In this document: positions 1 to 8,553 of the stretch, piece after piece
Layout: each line of letters starts with the position of its first letter
How positions within the stretch are numbered: the stretch's first letter is position 1
NCBI GenBank assembly: GCA_944389115.1
Contig: CALXLE010000066.1
Span: 1-34,566, forward strand
Reading direction: 5' to 3'
Length of the DNA stretch: 34,566 nt
Source: an uncultured Spirochaetaceae bacterium
GTDB taxonomy: Bacteria > Spirochaetota > Spirochaetia > Sphaerochaetales > Sphaerochaetaceae
Translations under genes and position numbers: made by a program
The notes under the pieces: generated by a model
Databases searched by the model: none
Seen by the model: the letters and a program-made list of their open reading frames with translations, nothing else
What the model was told of the DNA's origin: nothing

Positions 1-2
1 AT

Positions 3-320
3 GCATTCCTTGCACTGGAGAGATTCCTCAGAATCCGCTGCGGAAAACTCCTTGGGATAAAGGGCTTCGCGCCATCACGCCCCTACTACATGCAGTTCAC
101 GATGAGAGTCTCTGAGGAGGAGTTCTACAAAATCGTAGCAGAGGAAGCCAAGAAGGATTTCGATCCTATGGAACTGCTCTATCCAGATGAAGTCCCTGTC
201 TTCGAGAAATATGATGAATACGTTCCTGATGAGCTTGTCCGGAAAGGTTTCGCATATGGAGTTCTCGACATAGAAGGAATGAGGAGACGAGTCCTTGGAT
301 GGTCTGCACAGGGAATGTAG
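3..320 (+). CDS. C-terminal end of a helicase-like protein (partial)
   Basis: An open frame runs in from the left window edge (phase starts at base 3) and stops at TAG 318-320, giving the last 105 residues of a longer protein. The segment with residues like FEKYDEYVPDELVRKGFAYG resembles the C-terminal region of Lhr-type DEAD/DEAH DNA helicases, which often end with a 'K-[FY]-D-x-[FY]-[LV]-P-x-E-L-x-R-x-x-A' stretch. No helicase motif (Walker A, DEAH) lies in the visible part, so the family call rests on this tail alone. The gene converges on the RloB gene, with 23 bases between the two stop codons. Confidence 0.45.
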   Translation, partial: AFLALERFLRIRCGKLLGIKGFAPSRPYYMQFTMRVSEEEFYKIVAEEAKKDFDPMELLYPDEVPVFEKYDEYVPDELVRKGFAYGVLDIEGMRRRVLGWSAQGM

Positions 321-343
321 AAGTATGAAGGTTCAGAAAGCAA

Positions 344-1024
344 TCACAGGTAGGACTTAAGCCTATCAAAGAGCATGTATACTTTCGTCCCAGGGGCTGA
401 TGCGGACGGAAGTTTTCCGTGATTCTGCTTTTCGAGCTTTTCCGCGTTCCTTATGGCATTATTGATATAAGGTTTTAATATATTGAACATATCCTCCCTG
501 TCTTTCCTATATCCATCTTCCTTACCTTCTTTTTTCAGATAGTCTGAAAGCTTTGGAAAATACAAATGACGCTGCAGATCAGAATGCATGAAATCAAAAT
601 GGAGGAGAAACCAGAGTTCTATGCACTGATTGGACCAAAGAGCATGATAGGCGATATTATCCTTATCTTTAGCAGATAGCTCCTTGCACACCTTCTCTGT
701 CCTATCAATATCCTCCGATGGAAAATCATCGGTGTCATAGACAATCCAGACATGCTTATATTGGTTCGGGCTGTTCTTCACAATAGCAACTGCACGGTTA
801 ACAATGGACAGTGTATTCATTCCTGTCCCGCATATATCAAGTCTGATCCTGCCTTTATGATTCTTGTTTATGGAATCTCGAAAAGCTCTGAAATACGAAG
901 GCTCTGTTTTTGTTCCCTCTGTAACAATGAGATGATATTCTGGATGCATTCTGACATTCCTGCTTTCTCTCTTCTTCATCCAGGATTTGCTAAGATCAGT
1001 TTTCTTGGGTGGTTTCAGACTCAT
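344..1024 (-). CDS. rloB: RloB family TOPRIM-like protein (defence pair partner)
   Basis: 226 residues. The pattern is that of RloB: an IVTEGTKTEPSYF segment at residues 33-45, VWIVYDTDDF at 92-101 (acidic cluster D97/D99/D100) and SNQCIELWFLLHF at 131-143. The E36 plus D-x-D pair is what is expected of a TOPRIM-like nuclease fold; nuclease activity is inferred from family, not shown. The start at 1024 is supported by AGGAG nine bases upstream and overlaps the 3' end of the RloA-like ATPase by 29 bases, so translation is probably coupled. RloA/RloB pairs are found in restriction-modification and phage-defence loci. Here the pair stands alone, without hsd genes in view. Confidence 0.8.
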   Translation of the reverse strand: MSLKPPKKTDLSKSWMKKRESRNVRMHPEYHLIVTEGTKTEPSYFRAFRDSINKNHKGRIRLDICGTGMNTLSIVNRAVAIVKNSPNQYKHVWIVYDTDDFPSEDIDRTEKVCKELSAKDKDNIAYHALWSNQCIELWFLLHFDFMHSDLQRHLYFPKLSDYLKKEGKEDGYRKDREDMFNILKPYINNAIRNAEKLEKQNHGKLPSASAPGTKVYMLFDRLKSYL

Positions 1025-2213
1025 TCCAGATTTCTCCTATCATATTCTGAAGATAAGGATCAGCTCCATATCGTCCCTCCAGATACTGCTTATCATAAGA
1101 GGCTGTATTATTTACTCTGATGTTATTCTCACGTCGTATATCATAAAGCGAATAGATATGGCTTATATGGTTTGCATCCTCGCAGGCAAACCATATCTCA
1201 TCCCGTCGGAAAACGGTGTTCTTCATAGTTGCCAGATCATGTGAAGTGAAAACCAGCTGGGCTCCTTTCTTATTCAGCTGTGGATTATGGAATAACTGCA
1301 CAATATATTGAAGGAGCTTAGGATGAAGCTTTGCATCAAGTTCATCTATAACGGCAAGCCGCCCTTCTTCCAACGCGAACATTATCATCGGCAGAACAGA
1401 TATCAGTTTTTTTGTTCCTTCCGATTCACGATGGAAAGGGAGTTCGTAGCTCTTTCCCTCCATTTTCCTGCTGAGAAATAGATGATCATCCTCATCTATA
1501 CGATAATCGGATATGTCTATATCCATATCATTCAGCAAGCTCAGAAGCCGTCTCTTATCCTCCCTGAAAAGATAATATGAACGCTCCACACTAGGATTGG
1601 AATAATTCAGTGTTATGCATGACTCAAACCAGATCTGCACATCACTGATTTCAGGAAGGTTGTAGTTGATAGCAAGAAATGAAAGATATGGCATCTTCGG
1701 ATTTACGCTGCGGCTTACATTCTCCTTCACAGATGGACCTAATTCGATTTCATCTCCATCTCTATCGAAAATGCGGGAGGGTTTTTTCCCTCCTATCCTC
1801 ACTCTGGCTAAAGACTCTGATACAACAGAGCCATTGAGGACTGCAATGTAATATCGGTACTCATATCCATTGATCCTGAAATAAACCCGGAATTCCGTCG
1901 GATTATCCTTTGAAACCTCGTCAAAAAGAAAAGGTTCAGATTCCATTGTATGCTGGAATACCATATCGAGCCTGTTTTTTCCCAGACTTGTTATTGGCAG
2001 AACGACTATCGATATAACACAGGAGAGCGCCTGCAGCAATGTTGATTTCCCTCCTCCATTCGGTCCATAAACAACAGCTACAGGCAGTAAAGAGGAAGTT
2101 TTCTCCATGGTTATGATGCTATCTTTGTACTCTGCTGCTGCAGTAGCCTGCAGGTCAAAAGTCGTCTCATCCTTATATGATTTGAAATTGCTGAAGGAAA
2201 ACTGACAAAGCAT
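996..2213 (-). CDS. rloA: RloA-like AAA/ABC-type ATPase
   Basis: About 405 residues from the start I prefer (ATG at 2213, AGGAG ten bases upstream, N-terminus MLCQFSFSNFKSYKDE, typical of this family). An in-frame upstream start at 2261 would overlap the promoter. Walker A GPNGGGKST is at residues 50-58, an ABC-like signature SEGTKKL at 264-270, Walker B LAVIDELDAKLHP at 286-298 and the switch FTSHD at 322-326. This is the SMC/ABC-like ATPase arrangement of AAA_15/AAA_21 proteins (RloA, and AriA of PARIS is of related type). It probably senses or bridges a phage trigger and controls the RloB effector. That role is inferred from family and from the overlapping gene pair. Confidence 0.78.
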   Translation of the reverse strand: MLCQFSFSNFKSYKDETTFDLQATAAAEYKDSIITMEKTSSLLPVAVVYGPNGGGKSTLLQALSCVISIVVLPITSLGKNRLDMVFQHTMESEPFLFDEVSKDNPTEFRVYFRINGYEYRYYIAVLNGSVVSESLARVRIGGKKPSRIFDRDGDEIELGPSVKENVSRSVNPKMPYLSFLAINYNLPEISDVQIWFESCITLNYSNPSVERSYYLFREDKRRLLSLLNDMDIDISDYRIDEDDHLFLSRKMEGKSYELPFHRESEGTKKLISVLPMIMFALEEGRLAVIDELDAKLHPKLLQYIVQLFHNPQLNKKGAQLVFTSHDLATMKNTVFRRDEIWFACEDANHISHIYSLYDIRRENNIRVNNTASYDKQYLEGRYGADPYLQNMIGEIWNESETTQEN

Positions 2214-2227
2214 TTGAGATACACTCC

Positions 2228-2275
2228 TATTCGAATATAGCATATAAACCGTGATTTTCAAGTTTTATATTCGAA
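2228..2275. promoter_or_regulatory. Twin TATTCGAA boxes flanking the rloA promoter (operator candidate)
   Basis: TATTCGAA occurs at 2228-2235 (within the perfect palindrome TATTCGAATA, 2228-2237, overlapping the -10) and again at 2268-2275 (just upstream of the -35, within an almost symmetric TATATTCGAAATATA). The two copies are exactly 40 bp apart, close to four helical turns, which suits cooperative repression. No dedicated repressor gene adjoins. Confidence 0.45.
2234..2261 (-). promoter_or_regulatory. Promoter of the rloA-rloB pair
   Basis: On the minus strand TTGAAA (2261-2256) and TATATT (2239-2234) are separated by 16 bases. The start codon at 2213 follows about 15-20 bases after the expected transcription start. 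Seen in sequence; activity inferred. Confidence 0.6.
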
Positions 2276-2423
2276 ATATAAAAAATTTTTTCTTAAATCG
2301 GATATAAAAACCCAAAAACACAATTATATAAAGCAAACTCAAACAGCAAAGGCAACTGCGGTACTTCTGATTTCCGTCCTGCTTAGCCTAAATGAAATGG
2401 ATGATACAGGCTAACTATCCCTC

Positions 2424-2436
2424 ATCCTGTCAGGAT
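2424..2436. promoter_or_regulatory. 13-bp palindrome upstream of the aminopeptidase gene
   Basis: ATCCTG-T-CAGGAT is a perfect inverted repeat 52 bases before the aminopeptidase start. It could be an operator. The rest of 2276-2488 is AT-rich at the rloA side, and I see no clear promoter in it. Confidence 0.25.
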
Positions 2437-2488
2437 ATGGGACCTGCATGCTCTTTTCATTCCTTCCTCCTCTTCATAGAATCATGGT

Positions 2489-3763
2489 ATGGAATCAGCA
2501 AGGAAGGAAGCAGAGAAGCTCGGCGCACTCATCGCAGCGGGCACATCGCCATACCATGCGGTAAGGGAAGCAGAGAGAATCCTTACAGGGAATGGCTTCA
2601 TAGAGCTCAAGGAAGACGGAAGGTTCGCCATTGAGGCAGGGAAATCCTATTTCATACAGCGCGGGGAAAGTGCTCTGATAGCATTCAGGGTTCCCAAGGC
2701 TGGGTGGAAGGGCTTATCGATAATTGCATCGCATACAGACAGCCCTGCTTTCAGGATTAAGACCAATCCTGAGATCCAGAAAGGCCCATACACAGTGCTC
2801 AATACCGAAGGCTATGGTGGCATGCTCATGGCTCCATGGTTTGACAGGCCGCTATCTGTCTCTGGCAGGGTTGCTGTGAACACAGACCATGGAATTGAAG
2901 TAAAGCTCTATGATTCAGAGCGGGATCTGCTGATGATTCCAAGCCTCGCGATCCACATGGACAGGAAGGCCAATGAAGGCATCCATTACAGTGCGCAGAA
3001 TGATCTTCTGCCTCTATATGCGCTATCATCATCCAATGCTGATTTCCTAGCGATGGTGGCTGATGAGCTTGGCATAGACAAGGAAAGAATCCTCGGTGCG
3101 GATCTTGGGCTTTATGCGAGGGATGGGATCTCATTCTGGGGGCATAAGGAAGAATTCTTCTCCGCACCGCGCATCGATAACCTCTCATCCGTATGGGCTT
3201 CGGTGGAAGCTATCATATCGGCAGAAGGAAATGAATACATGCCGATGATTGCACTCTTCGATAACGAGGAGACGGGAAGCGGAACAAGATGCGGAGCGCT
3301 CTCGGACTTCCTCCCCTCAGCCGTATCAAGAATCTGCCATGCTCTGTCAATTGACAGAGAGAAGGAGCTGATGGTCCGTGCATCATCATTCATGCTCAGC
3401 TCGGACAATGGCCATGCATTGCATCCAAACCATGCAGAGAAGGCCGATCCTACCAATAGGCCATACCCCAATGGCGGTGTTCTGATAAAGTACAGCGCTG
3501 CACAGAAATACATGACCGATAGCTACAGCGGCGCATACGTGAAGAAGCTCTGCATCGATAATGGCATACCATTCCAGGTCTTCCATAATCATTCGGATAT
3601 CCCTGGCGGATCGACACTTGGCAATCTCTCCTCCGAGGCATTCAGCGTCATAGGTGCAGATGTCGGGATGGCTCAGCTTGCCATGCACTCGCCATACGAG
3701 AGCGCTGGGACGGAGGATCCGATGAATATGCTAATGCTGTTCAGGGTATTCCTGGGGAGGTAG
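2489..3763 (+). CDS. M18 family aminopeptidase
   Basis: 424 residues, full length for the M18 (aspartyl/lysyl aminopeptidase I-like) zinc peptidases, which remove N-terminal residues from cytoplasmic peptides. Metal and catalytic positions visible: HTDSP at 82-86 (H82, D84), SAPRIDNL with D230, DNEETGS with E260/E261, SSDNGHALHPN with D306, HNHSDIPGGSTLGN near 367-380 and H400 in MHSPYE. The start is fixed by an in-frame stop four codons upstream. No good SD is visible, which is odd beside its neighbours. The MATE gene starts two bases after this stop, so the two form an operon. Confidence 0.9.
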   Translation: MESARKEAEKLGALIAAGTSPYHAVREAERILTGNGFIELKEDGRFAIEAGKSYFIQRGESALIAFRVPKAGWKGLSIIASHTDSPAFRIKTNPEIQKGPYTVLNTEGYGGMLMAPWFDRPLSVSGRVAVNTDHGIEVKLYDSERDLLMIPSLAIHMDRKANEGIHYSAQNDLLPLYALSSSNADFLAMVADELGIDKERILGADLGLYARDGISFWGHKEEFFSAPRIDNLSSVWASVEAIISAEGNEYMPMIALFDNEETGSGTRCGALSDFLPSAVSRICHALSIDREKELMVRASSFMLSSDNGHALHPNHAEKADPTNRPYPNGGVLIKYSAAQKYMTDSYSGAYVKKLCIDNGIPFQVFHNHSDIPGGSTLGNLSSEAFSVIGADVGMAQLAMHSPYESAGTEDPMNMLMLFRVFLGR

Positions 3764-3764
3764 G

Positions 3765-5105
3765 ATGGATAAGGAGTACCTGATAACATCAAAGCCGCTT
3801 CCTGCCCTCCTGTCATTCTCGCTTCCGATGATGCTCGGCAACCTCTTCCAGCAGTTCTACACGATGGCTGATTCGATAATAGTAGGACGATTCATCGGAG
3901 AGAATGCACTGGCAGCGGTAGGAGCTTCGTTCGCACTCACTGCTGTATTCATTGCAATCGCCATCGGTGGAGGAATGGGTGCCTCCGTAATAACTTCAGG
4001 AGCGTTCGGGGCAAGGAACTACAGAGCGATGAAGCTCTCCATCTCCACCTCTCTAATCATCTTCCTAATAGTAAGCATCATCCTTGCCGCTTTTGGGCTC
4101 TTTCTCTCAGATGAGATACTCATAGCGCTGAATACCCCTTCGATTGTCCTTGAAGATGCGGTCACGTACCTGAATATATACTTCCTCGGACTGCCGTTCC
4201 TCTTCATGTACAACGTGCTATCATCGGTCTTCAATTCGATGGGGAAGTCGAGGATACCGCTCTATCTTCTAATCTTCTCCTCGATTCTCAATGTTGTTCT
4301 GGATATCGTGATGGTTGCATCATTCGGGATGGGAGTCGCAGGAGCAGCATGGGCAACGCTGATTGCCCAGGGCATCAGTGCGGTTATATCATTCATGATA
4401 CTCCTAAGAACGCTGAGAGATTTCGATGAGACCCCGGATAGACTTTTCTCCCCTGCCCTTATGCGCCCGATAGCAGGACTTGCCCTGCCATCCATACTGC
4501 AGCAGTCTACCGTATCGATAGGAATGATGCTCGTACAGAGCGTTGTTAACAGCTTCGGTGCAGAGGCTCTTGCAGGGTTCTCTGCGGCGATGAGGCTTGA
4601 GAACATAGCAGTCGTTCCGATGGCTGCAATCGGCAACGCAATGAGCTCATATACTGCACAGAATATAGGAGCAGGAAAGCTAGGACGTGTCGTAAAAGGC
4701 TATCATACGGCATATGGCATCGTAGCTGTCATCGCGCTTATCATAATGCTTCCGCTTGAGCTTTTCAGCGATGAGCTCATATACCTCTTCCTCGGGGATG
4801 AGGGAACCGCAGCCGCCATGGACACTGGTATCTCATACATAACATTCATGGGCTGGTTCTTCATATTCATCGGAATGAAGATGATCACAGATGGCCTTCT
4901 CCGAGGCTCTGGAGACATGAAGGTATTCACCATCGCGAACATAGTGAATCTATCGATAAGAGTCCTTGTCGCATTCATCTTCGCTCCGCTATATGGAATC
5001 GAGATGGTATGGATTGCTGTACCTATCGGCTGGGCTGCCAACTGGATCATCTCATACTGGGGCTATCATACGGGAAAATGGAAAAGCAGGCTCAGGATAC
5101 GCTGA
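3765..5105 (+). CDS. MATE family multidrug/metabolite exporter
   Basis: 446 residues with about twelve hydrophobic segments in two homologous halves. The N-terminal half carries a GNLFQQFYTMADSIIVGRF stretch, typical of the bacterial NorM/DinF-like MATE transporters that use an H+ or Na+ gradient to expel organic cations. GGGGAGG lies inside the 3' end of the aminopeptidase gene, and the ATG is one base past its stop, so translation is coupled. Whether it exports a peptide-derived product linked to the peptidase is not shown. The 3' end overlaps the convergent AAA/nuclease gene by 14 bases. Confidence 0.9.
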   Translation: MDKEYLITSKPLPALLSFSLPMMLGNLFQQFYTMADSIIVGRFIGENALAAVGASFALTAVFIAIAIGGGMGASVITSGAFGARNYRAMKLSISTSLIIFLIVSIILAAFGLFLSDEILIALNTPSIVLEDAVTYLNIYFLGLPFLFMYNVLSSVFNSMGKSRIPLYLLIFSSILNVVLDIVMVASFGMGVAGAAWATLIAQGISAVISFMILLRTLRDFDETPDRLFSPALMRPIAGLALPSILQQSTVSIGMMLVQSVVNSFGAEALAGFSAAMRLENIAVVPMAAIGNAMSSYTAQNIGAGKLGRVVKGYHTAYGIVAVIALIIMLPLELFSDELIYLFLGDEGTAAAMDTGISYITFMGWFFIFIGMKMITDGLLRGSGDMKVFTIANIVNLSIRVLVAFIFAPLYGIEMVWIAVPIGWAANWIISYWGYHTGKWKSRLRIR

Positions 5106-6747
5106 GAACCTCCTCCTTCCATTCGGAAACCTTTCTCTCCTTTGATGAGAATGAGATGCCAATGAGGTGGATATCTATCCCTGACTTCCGGGCATAGCCG
5201 ATGTACTTGCCGGCATAGTCCCTGTCCTTTATCTGCTTCATGGCTTCATCCGCTGTTCCATCGATCTTAAGCTCCATGATATACAGGTGCTTATCCTTCT
5301 CTACAGTGAGGTCTATCCGTCCTCTTGAGGTGCTGTCCTCCGCAGTAACCCTGCATCCGCACGCGACAAAGAACATGTGGGCAATGAGATGGTATGGATT
5401 CTCGAGCTTCTCCCTTATTATCTGCCCAGAACTCTGCCTGCAGAACTCATTAAGGGAGTAGATCATCCCTGCAGCATCTCCGTTCACCGCAGCTGCCGTT
5501 CCACGCAGTATCATCTTGCCAGCCTCGTATGTATTGCCTGCATAAAGCTTTGACAAAGCGCCAGAGAATGCCGAAGCTATCTCCATATTCGGGAATCTAA
5601 GGATAGCTCCTCCAGGGATAGGCTCTGCTATTGTAAGATAGCCTGCATAATACAGAAGTGCGATTATACTGTCTTTGGACAACCTGGACTGGGCAATCTG
5701 TGATATATCGAATGAGATGAAGCTGCTCATCATAAGAAAGACTTCATCATTATAAATCTCTGCAAGGTTATATCTTCTGGCAAGTTCCACTGCCATCGTT
5801 GATCCGCCCGTCTTCTCCCAGTAGTTATCAAACTTGCAGAAATCAGAGAAGAACATTCCTATCGATACAGGGTTGTATACCTTCACCTCACAGTCAGGTG
5901 AGAATCTGTACCCATCATAGTAGTCCCTTATCCTCCCTATGAACTCTTCCTTCGATCCATATATCCCGGGATTTGCCTCAAGGTACTCATCCATCCCTTC
6001 ACCGAAATTGTCCTCAAGCTCCTTCTCCGTATACCCGAATGCCCCTGCGAACCTCCTGGCCATAGATATGTCATAGAGATTGTTCATAGCTGAGAATATC
6101 GAGAGATTGGACAGCCTAACGCATCCTGTCATGAAGAAGAACCTTATGTATGCGCTGTCTGCCTTTATGGATTTGTAGAATTCATTGAACAACTCTCGGA
6201 TGTATTCGATGAGCTCTGGCTTCCATGATATCTTTGAGGTAAACGGGGAATCGAACTCATCGATTATTATGACGACCTGCTTTCCGGTTGCCCTGGTGGC
6301 CTTCATTATCAGATCATCAAGCATCTCCGAGGGGCTGTCCCTTTCTATCGATATCCCATTATCCTCGGCAGCACCGAGTATCCTTTTCTGCAAGGCATTA
6401 AGCGCGGCCTGCTCTGAGAGCAATGACATTTTGCTGAAGTCCAGGTGGATGACAGGATACTTCTCAAAGGAATAGTCCGTCTTCTCCGCTATATACAGAC
6501 CCTTGAAGAGATCCTTCTTCCCTTCGAATATGGCATGGAGCGTAGAGCAGAAGAGGGACTTGCCGAATCTCCTCGGGCGGGAGACGAAGAAGAAGTTCTT
6601 ATCTGCAGAACTTACAAGCTCATAGGCGTACATCGTCTTATCGACGTACAGAAGATCATTCGTTATGAAATACTCTAAGCTGAACCTGTCGGTTGAGATC
6701 CCTTTCATGCTATCAGTATAGTTATTTTCACCTGCATTTGAAGACAT
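5092..6747 (-). CDS. AAA-ATPase-like / PD-(D/E)XK nuclease fusion protein
   Basis: 551 residues. The N-terminal domain (about 18-300) matches the 'AAA-ATPase_like' family: YVDKT near 34-38, a degenerate P-loop SRPRRFGKSL at 56-65 and a Walker B VVIIIDEFDSPF at 158-169. The C-terminal domain is the PD-(D/E)XK type associated with it (DUF1703), with D479 in GRIDL and E492-x-K494 in IMELK. Such proteins are very common as multicopy families in gut anaerobes and spirochaetes; their role is not established (defence or mobile-element related in some proposals). The start has an excellent AAGGAGG SD. The 3' end overlaps the MATE gene tail-to-tail. Confidence 0.85.
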   Translation of the reverse strand: MSSNAGENNYTDSMKGISTDRFSLEYFITNDLLYVDKTMYAYELVSSADKNFFFVSRPRRFGKSLFCSTLHAIFEGKKDLFKGLYIAEKTDYSFEKYPVIHLDFSKMSLLSEQAALNALQKRILGAAEDNGISIERDSPSEMLDDLIMKATRATGKQVVIIIDEFDSPFTSKISWKPELIEYIRELFNEFYKSIKADSAYIRFFFMTGCVRLSNLSIFSAMNNLYDISMARRFAGAFGYTEKELEDNFGEGMDEYLEANPGIYGSKEEFIGRIRDYYDGYRFSPDCEVKVYNPVSIGMFFSDFCKFDNYWEKTGGSTMAVELARRYNLAEIYNDEVFLMMSSFISFDISQIAQSRLSKDSIIALLYYAGYLTIAEPIPGGAILRFPNMEIASAFSGALSKLYAGNTYEAGKMILRGTAAAVNGDAAGMIYSLNEFCRQSSGQIIREKLENPYHLIAHMFFVACGCRVTAEDSTSRGRIDLTVEKDKHLYIMELKIDGTADEAMKQIKDRDYAGKYIGYARKSGIDIHLIGISFSSKERKVSEWKEEVLSVS

Positions 6748-6770
6748 AGATATCTTCCTCCTTGATATCT
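6748..6770 (-). promoter_or_regulatory. Hairpin presenting the SD of the AAA/nuclease gene in its loop
   Basis: AGATATC (6770-6764) and GATATCT (6754-6748) form a perfect 7-bp stem around a 9-base loop AAGGAGGAA that contains the whole SD. The start codon follows the stem immediately. It could control ribosome access, or be an RNA-binding-protein site resembling those that recognise GGA in hairpin loops. The function is inference. Confidence 0.45.
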
Positions 6771-6950
6771 ATACGCTTCAGGTACCCGTCTCTGCCAATT
6801 AAGGAACAAAAATTCGCTAAAATTTACATATTTGACTAATGAATATTCGTTGTTGTAGAATAATGAACGCGGTGAGTAGCTTCGGCTATCAGTCCGCCCC
6901 TGGCTCATTGCTAGGAGCAAATCGAGGAAATCTAACCATATCTCCTTATT
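6771..6950. other. Intergenic region with a UUCG hairpin and a terminator-like repeat
   Basis: No convincing gene. 6877-6888 is TAGC-TTCG-GCTA, a UUCG tetraloop hairpin flanked by GCGG (6869-6872) and CCGC (6894-6897) that can pair across it. 6918-6955 is a copy of a sequence also found at 12288-12327. The segment must hold the promoter of the AAA/nuclease gene, but I cannot place it. Confidence 0.35.
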
Positions 6951-6955
6951 TTATG
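6918..6955 (-). terminator. Hairpin/repeat downstream of the GntR gene (copy 1 of a repeat)
   Basis: On the minus strand the GntR stop codon begins the sequence TAAAATAAGGAGA, followed by a hairpin AGGAGAT / ATTTCCT (one G-U pair, 8-base loop) and then CGATTTGC. A near copy occurs at 12288-12325, also starting at a stop codon. It may terminate the sugar operon, though the U-tract is weak. Confidence 0.4.
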
Positions 6956-7640
6956 TATTGCATCCAGTATGAGACATAGCGCACATTACATGTCTTAAAC
7001 TCACATCTCTTGCGACATCAACATTCTTTTGGATGATTGCCTCAATTATATTGCGATGGGGATCTATTGCGGAATGAGCATTTTTCTCAATTTTAAAGCT
7101 CGTTGTACGGAGTTCCAAACAATATATATTTACAAGATTCACTAAGGCAATTAGAAGATCATTACCTGTTATTCTAGCAATTTCAGCATGAAACTCCGAA
7201 TCGATATCTGCCATTTTCTTGAAATCCTTTTCTTTAACTGAAACTTCAAACCGACTTTCTATTTCCTTCAGAATATCTATATCACTATCAGTCCGACAGA
7301 CCGCAGCCTTTTCTGCTGTAAACGGATCTAAAACAGTACGGACATCAAGATAATCCTTCATTTTGCTTTTATGATCACGAAACCAGCATAACGCCTGCTG
7401 AATTCCATCTACCTCTTTGCACTTAATGAAAGCACCTTTTCCATTTACCAACTCAATATAACCTAATGCCTGTAGATTCCTGTATATCTCTCGAAGAGTC
7501 GCCCTGCTCAGGCCCAGTCCGGAACACATCTCATTTTCAGGAGGAAGTTTCTGTCCAACTTCAAGAGAATCACCTCGGATAAAATCAATTACATGATTGA
7601 TACCTATCTCAACAGCCGACTGTTTCTTTACTAACTCCAT
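6951..7640 (-). CDS. FadR-subfamily GntR transcriptional regulator
   Basis: About 229 residues from the preferred start (ATG at 7640, AGGAG eleven bases upstream; an in-frame ATG at 7673 has no SD). The N-terminal winged helix-turn-helix includes KLPPENEMCSGLGLSRATLRE. The C-terminal all-helical FCD ligand domain keeps the metal-type residues in SEFHAEIARITGN, DPHRNIIEAI and SLRHV. It is the last gene of the sugar operon. It probably represses the operon through the palindrome at 12162-12174 and is released by a sugar acid or sugar-derived ligand; the ligand is unknown. Confidence 0.85.
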   Translation of the reverse strand: MELVKKQSAVEIGINHVIDFIRGDSLEVGQKLPPENEMCSGLGLSRATLREIYRNLQALGYIELVNGKGAFIKCKEVDGIQQALCWFRDHKSKMKDYLDVRTVLDPFTAEKAAVCRTDSDIDILKEIESRFEVSVKEKDFKKMADIDSEFHAEIARITGNDLLIALVNLVNIYCLELRTTSFKIEKNAHSAIDPHRNIIEAIIQKNVDVARDVSLRHVMCAMSHTGCNT

Positions 7641-7692
7641 TAAAATCCACACTCCTGACAACATAAAATCCAAATACTAGTGACAATATGGT

Positions 7693-8553
7693 CTAACCTT
7701 TAATTCCAGTTGATACAACACCTTCAACAAAGTATTTCTGCATTGCGAAGAAAAGTATAACACAAGGAATCATAGACAGTGTTGCCATTGCCATGATCTG
7801 TCCCCAGCTAACATCAGCTTGAGTATCTAGAGATAGCTTCAAAGCAAGCGACAAAGGAAATTTCCTGATGCTGTTAATATAGATAAGACTGTCAAAGAAA
7901 TTGTTCCATGTCCAGATGGTTTGAAAGATTACAACAGAAATTATCGAAGGCTTAAGCAAAGGAACATGTACTCTGTACAAAAGCTGGAAGGAATTGCATC
8001 CATCAATGAATGCGGCTTCGTCAAATTCCATAGGAACACTTCTGAAAAACTGCAGAAGCATATAAGTAAAAAAGGATGAACAACCAAGCAAGGCTGGTAT
8101 ATAGAATGTAAAATATGTATCCAGCCATCCGATTTCACGGAAAATAATATACCGAGGAATGACAAGAATAGCATTCGGAAGCATCAAGGTTGCAATCATC
8201 AACGTAAACAAGATCTTCTTAAATGGAAAGCGGAATCTAGCAAACCCGTATCCGACAAGCACACTTGAAATAACAGTTCCAATAACAGTTGGAATGACAA
8301 GTACGAATGTATTTGCATAAAAAGTTGTAAATGTGAATTGGCCTGCAGCTTGCCACCCCTCAATAAAAGGTTCAAAGGAATATTGAGCAGGGAAAATTGA
8401 AGCTGAGCCAAAAAGTTCTTCGTTTGACTTAAAAGATGCAAATACCATAAAGAAAAATGGATATACAAGAACAAAACCAAGGATAATCAGGAATACATAT
8501 TTTATAATTGAGGTTACAGCTCTCTTAGACACACCAATAAGTTTCTTATTCAT
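7693..8553 (-). CDS. Carbohydrate ABC transporter permease, MalG type
   Basis: 286 residues with six membrane segments and the EAA loop EFDEAAFIDGCNSFQLLYRV, which contacts the ATPase. This is the MalG/LacG (CUT1) family of inner-membrane permeases, which pair with a MalF-type partner; that partner overlaps this gene by four bases (ATGA). No ATPase gene is in the operon. CUT1 systems of this kind usually borrow a shared MsmK/MalK-type ATPase encoded elsewhere. Confidence 0.92.
   Translation of the reverse strand: MNKKLIGVSKRAVTSIIKYVFLIILGFVLVYPFFFMVFASFKSNEELFGSASIFPAQYSFEPFIEGWQAAGQFTFTTFYANTFVLVIPTVIGTVISSVLVGYGFARFRFPFKKILFTLMIATLMLPNAILVIPRYIIFREIGWLDTYFTFYIPALLGCSSFFTYMLLQFFRSVPMEFDEAAFIDGCNSFQLLYRVHVPLLKPSIISVVIFQTIWTWNNFFDSLIYINSIRKFPLSLALKLSLDTQADVSWGQIMAMATLSMIPCVILFFAMQKYFVEGVVSTGIKG

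Noticed and set aside
5092..5105. Overlap of the MATE and AAA/nuclease genes as a possible misassembly or frameshift
   Set aside because: Both proteins have natural C-termini; short tail-to-tail overlaps are common and there is no sign of disruption. The same holds at 33569-33583.
6705..6920. 71-codon frame on the minus strand upstream of the AAA/nuclease gene
   Set aside because: It overlaps the start and SD hairpin of that gene, has no SD, and its product has no recognisable features.
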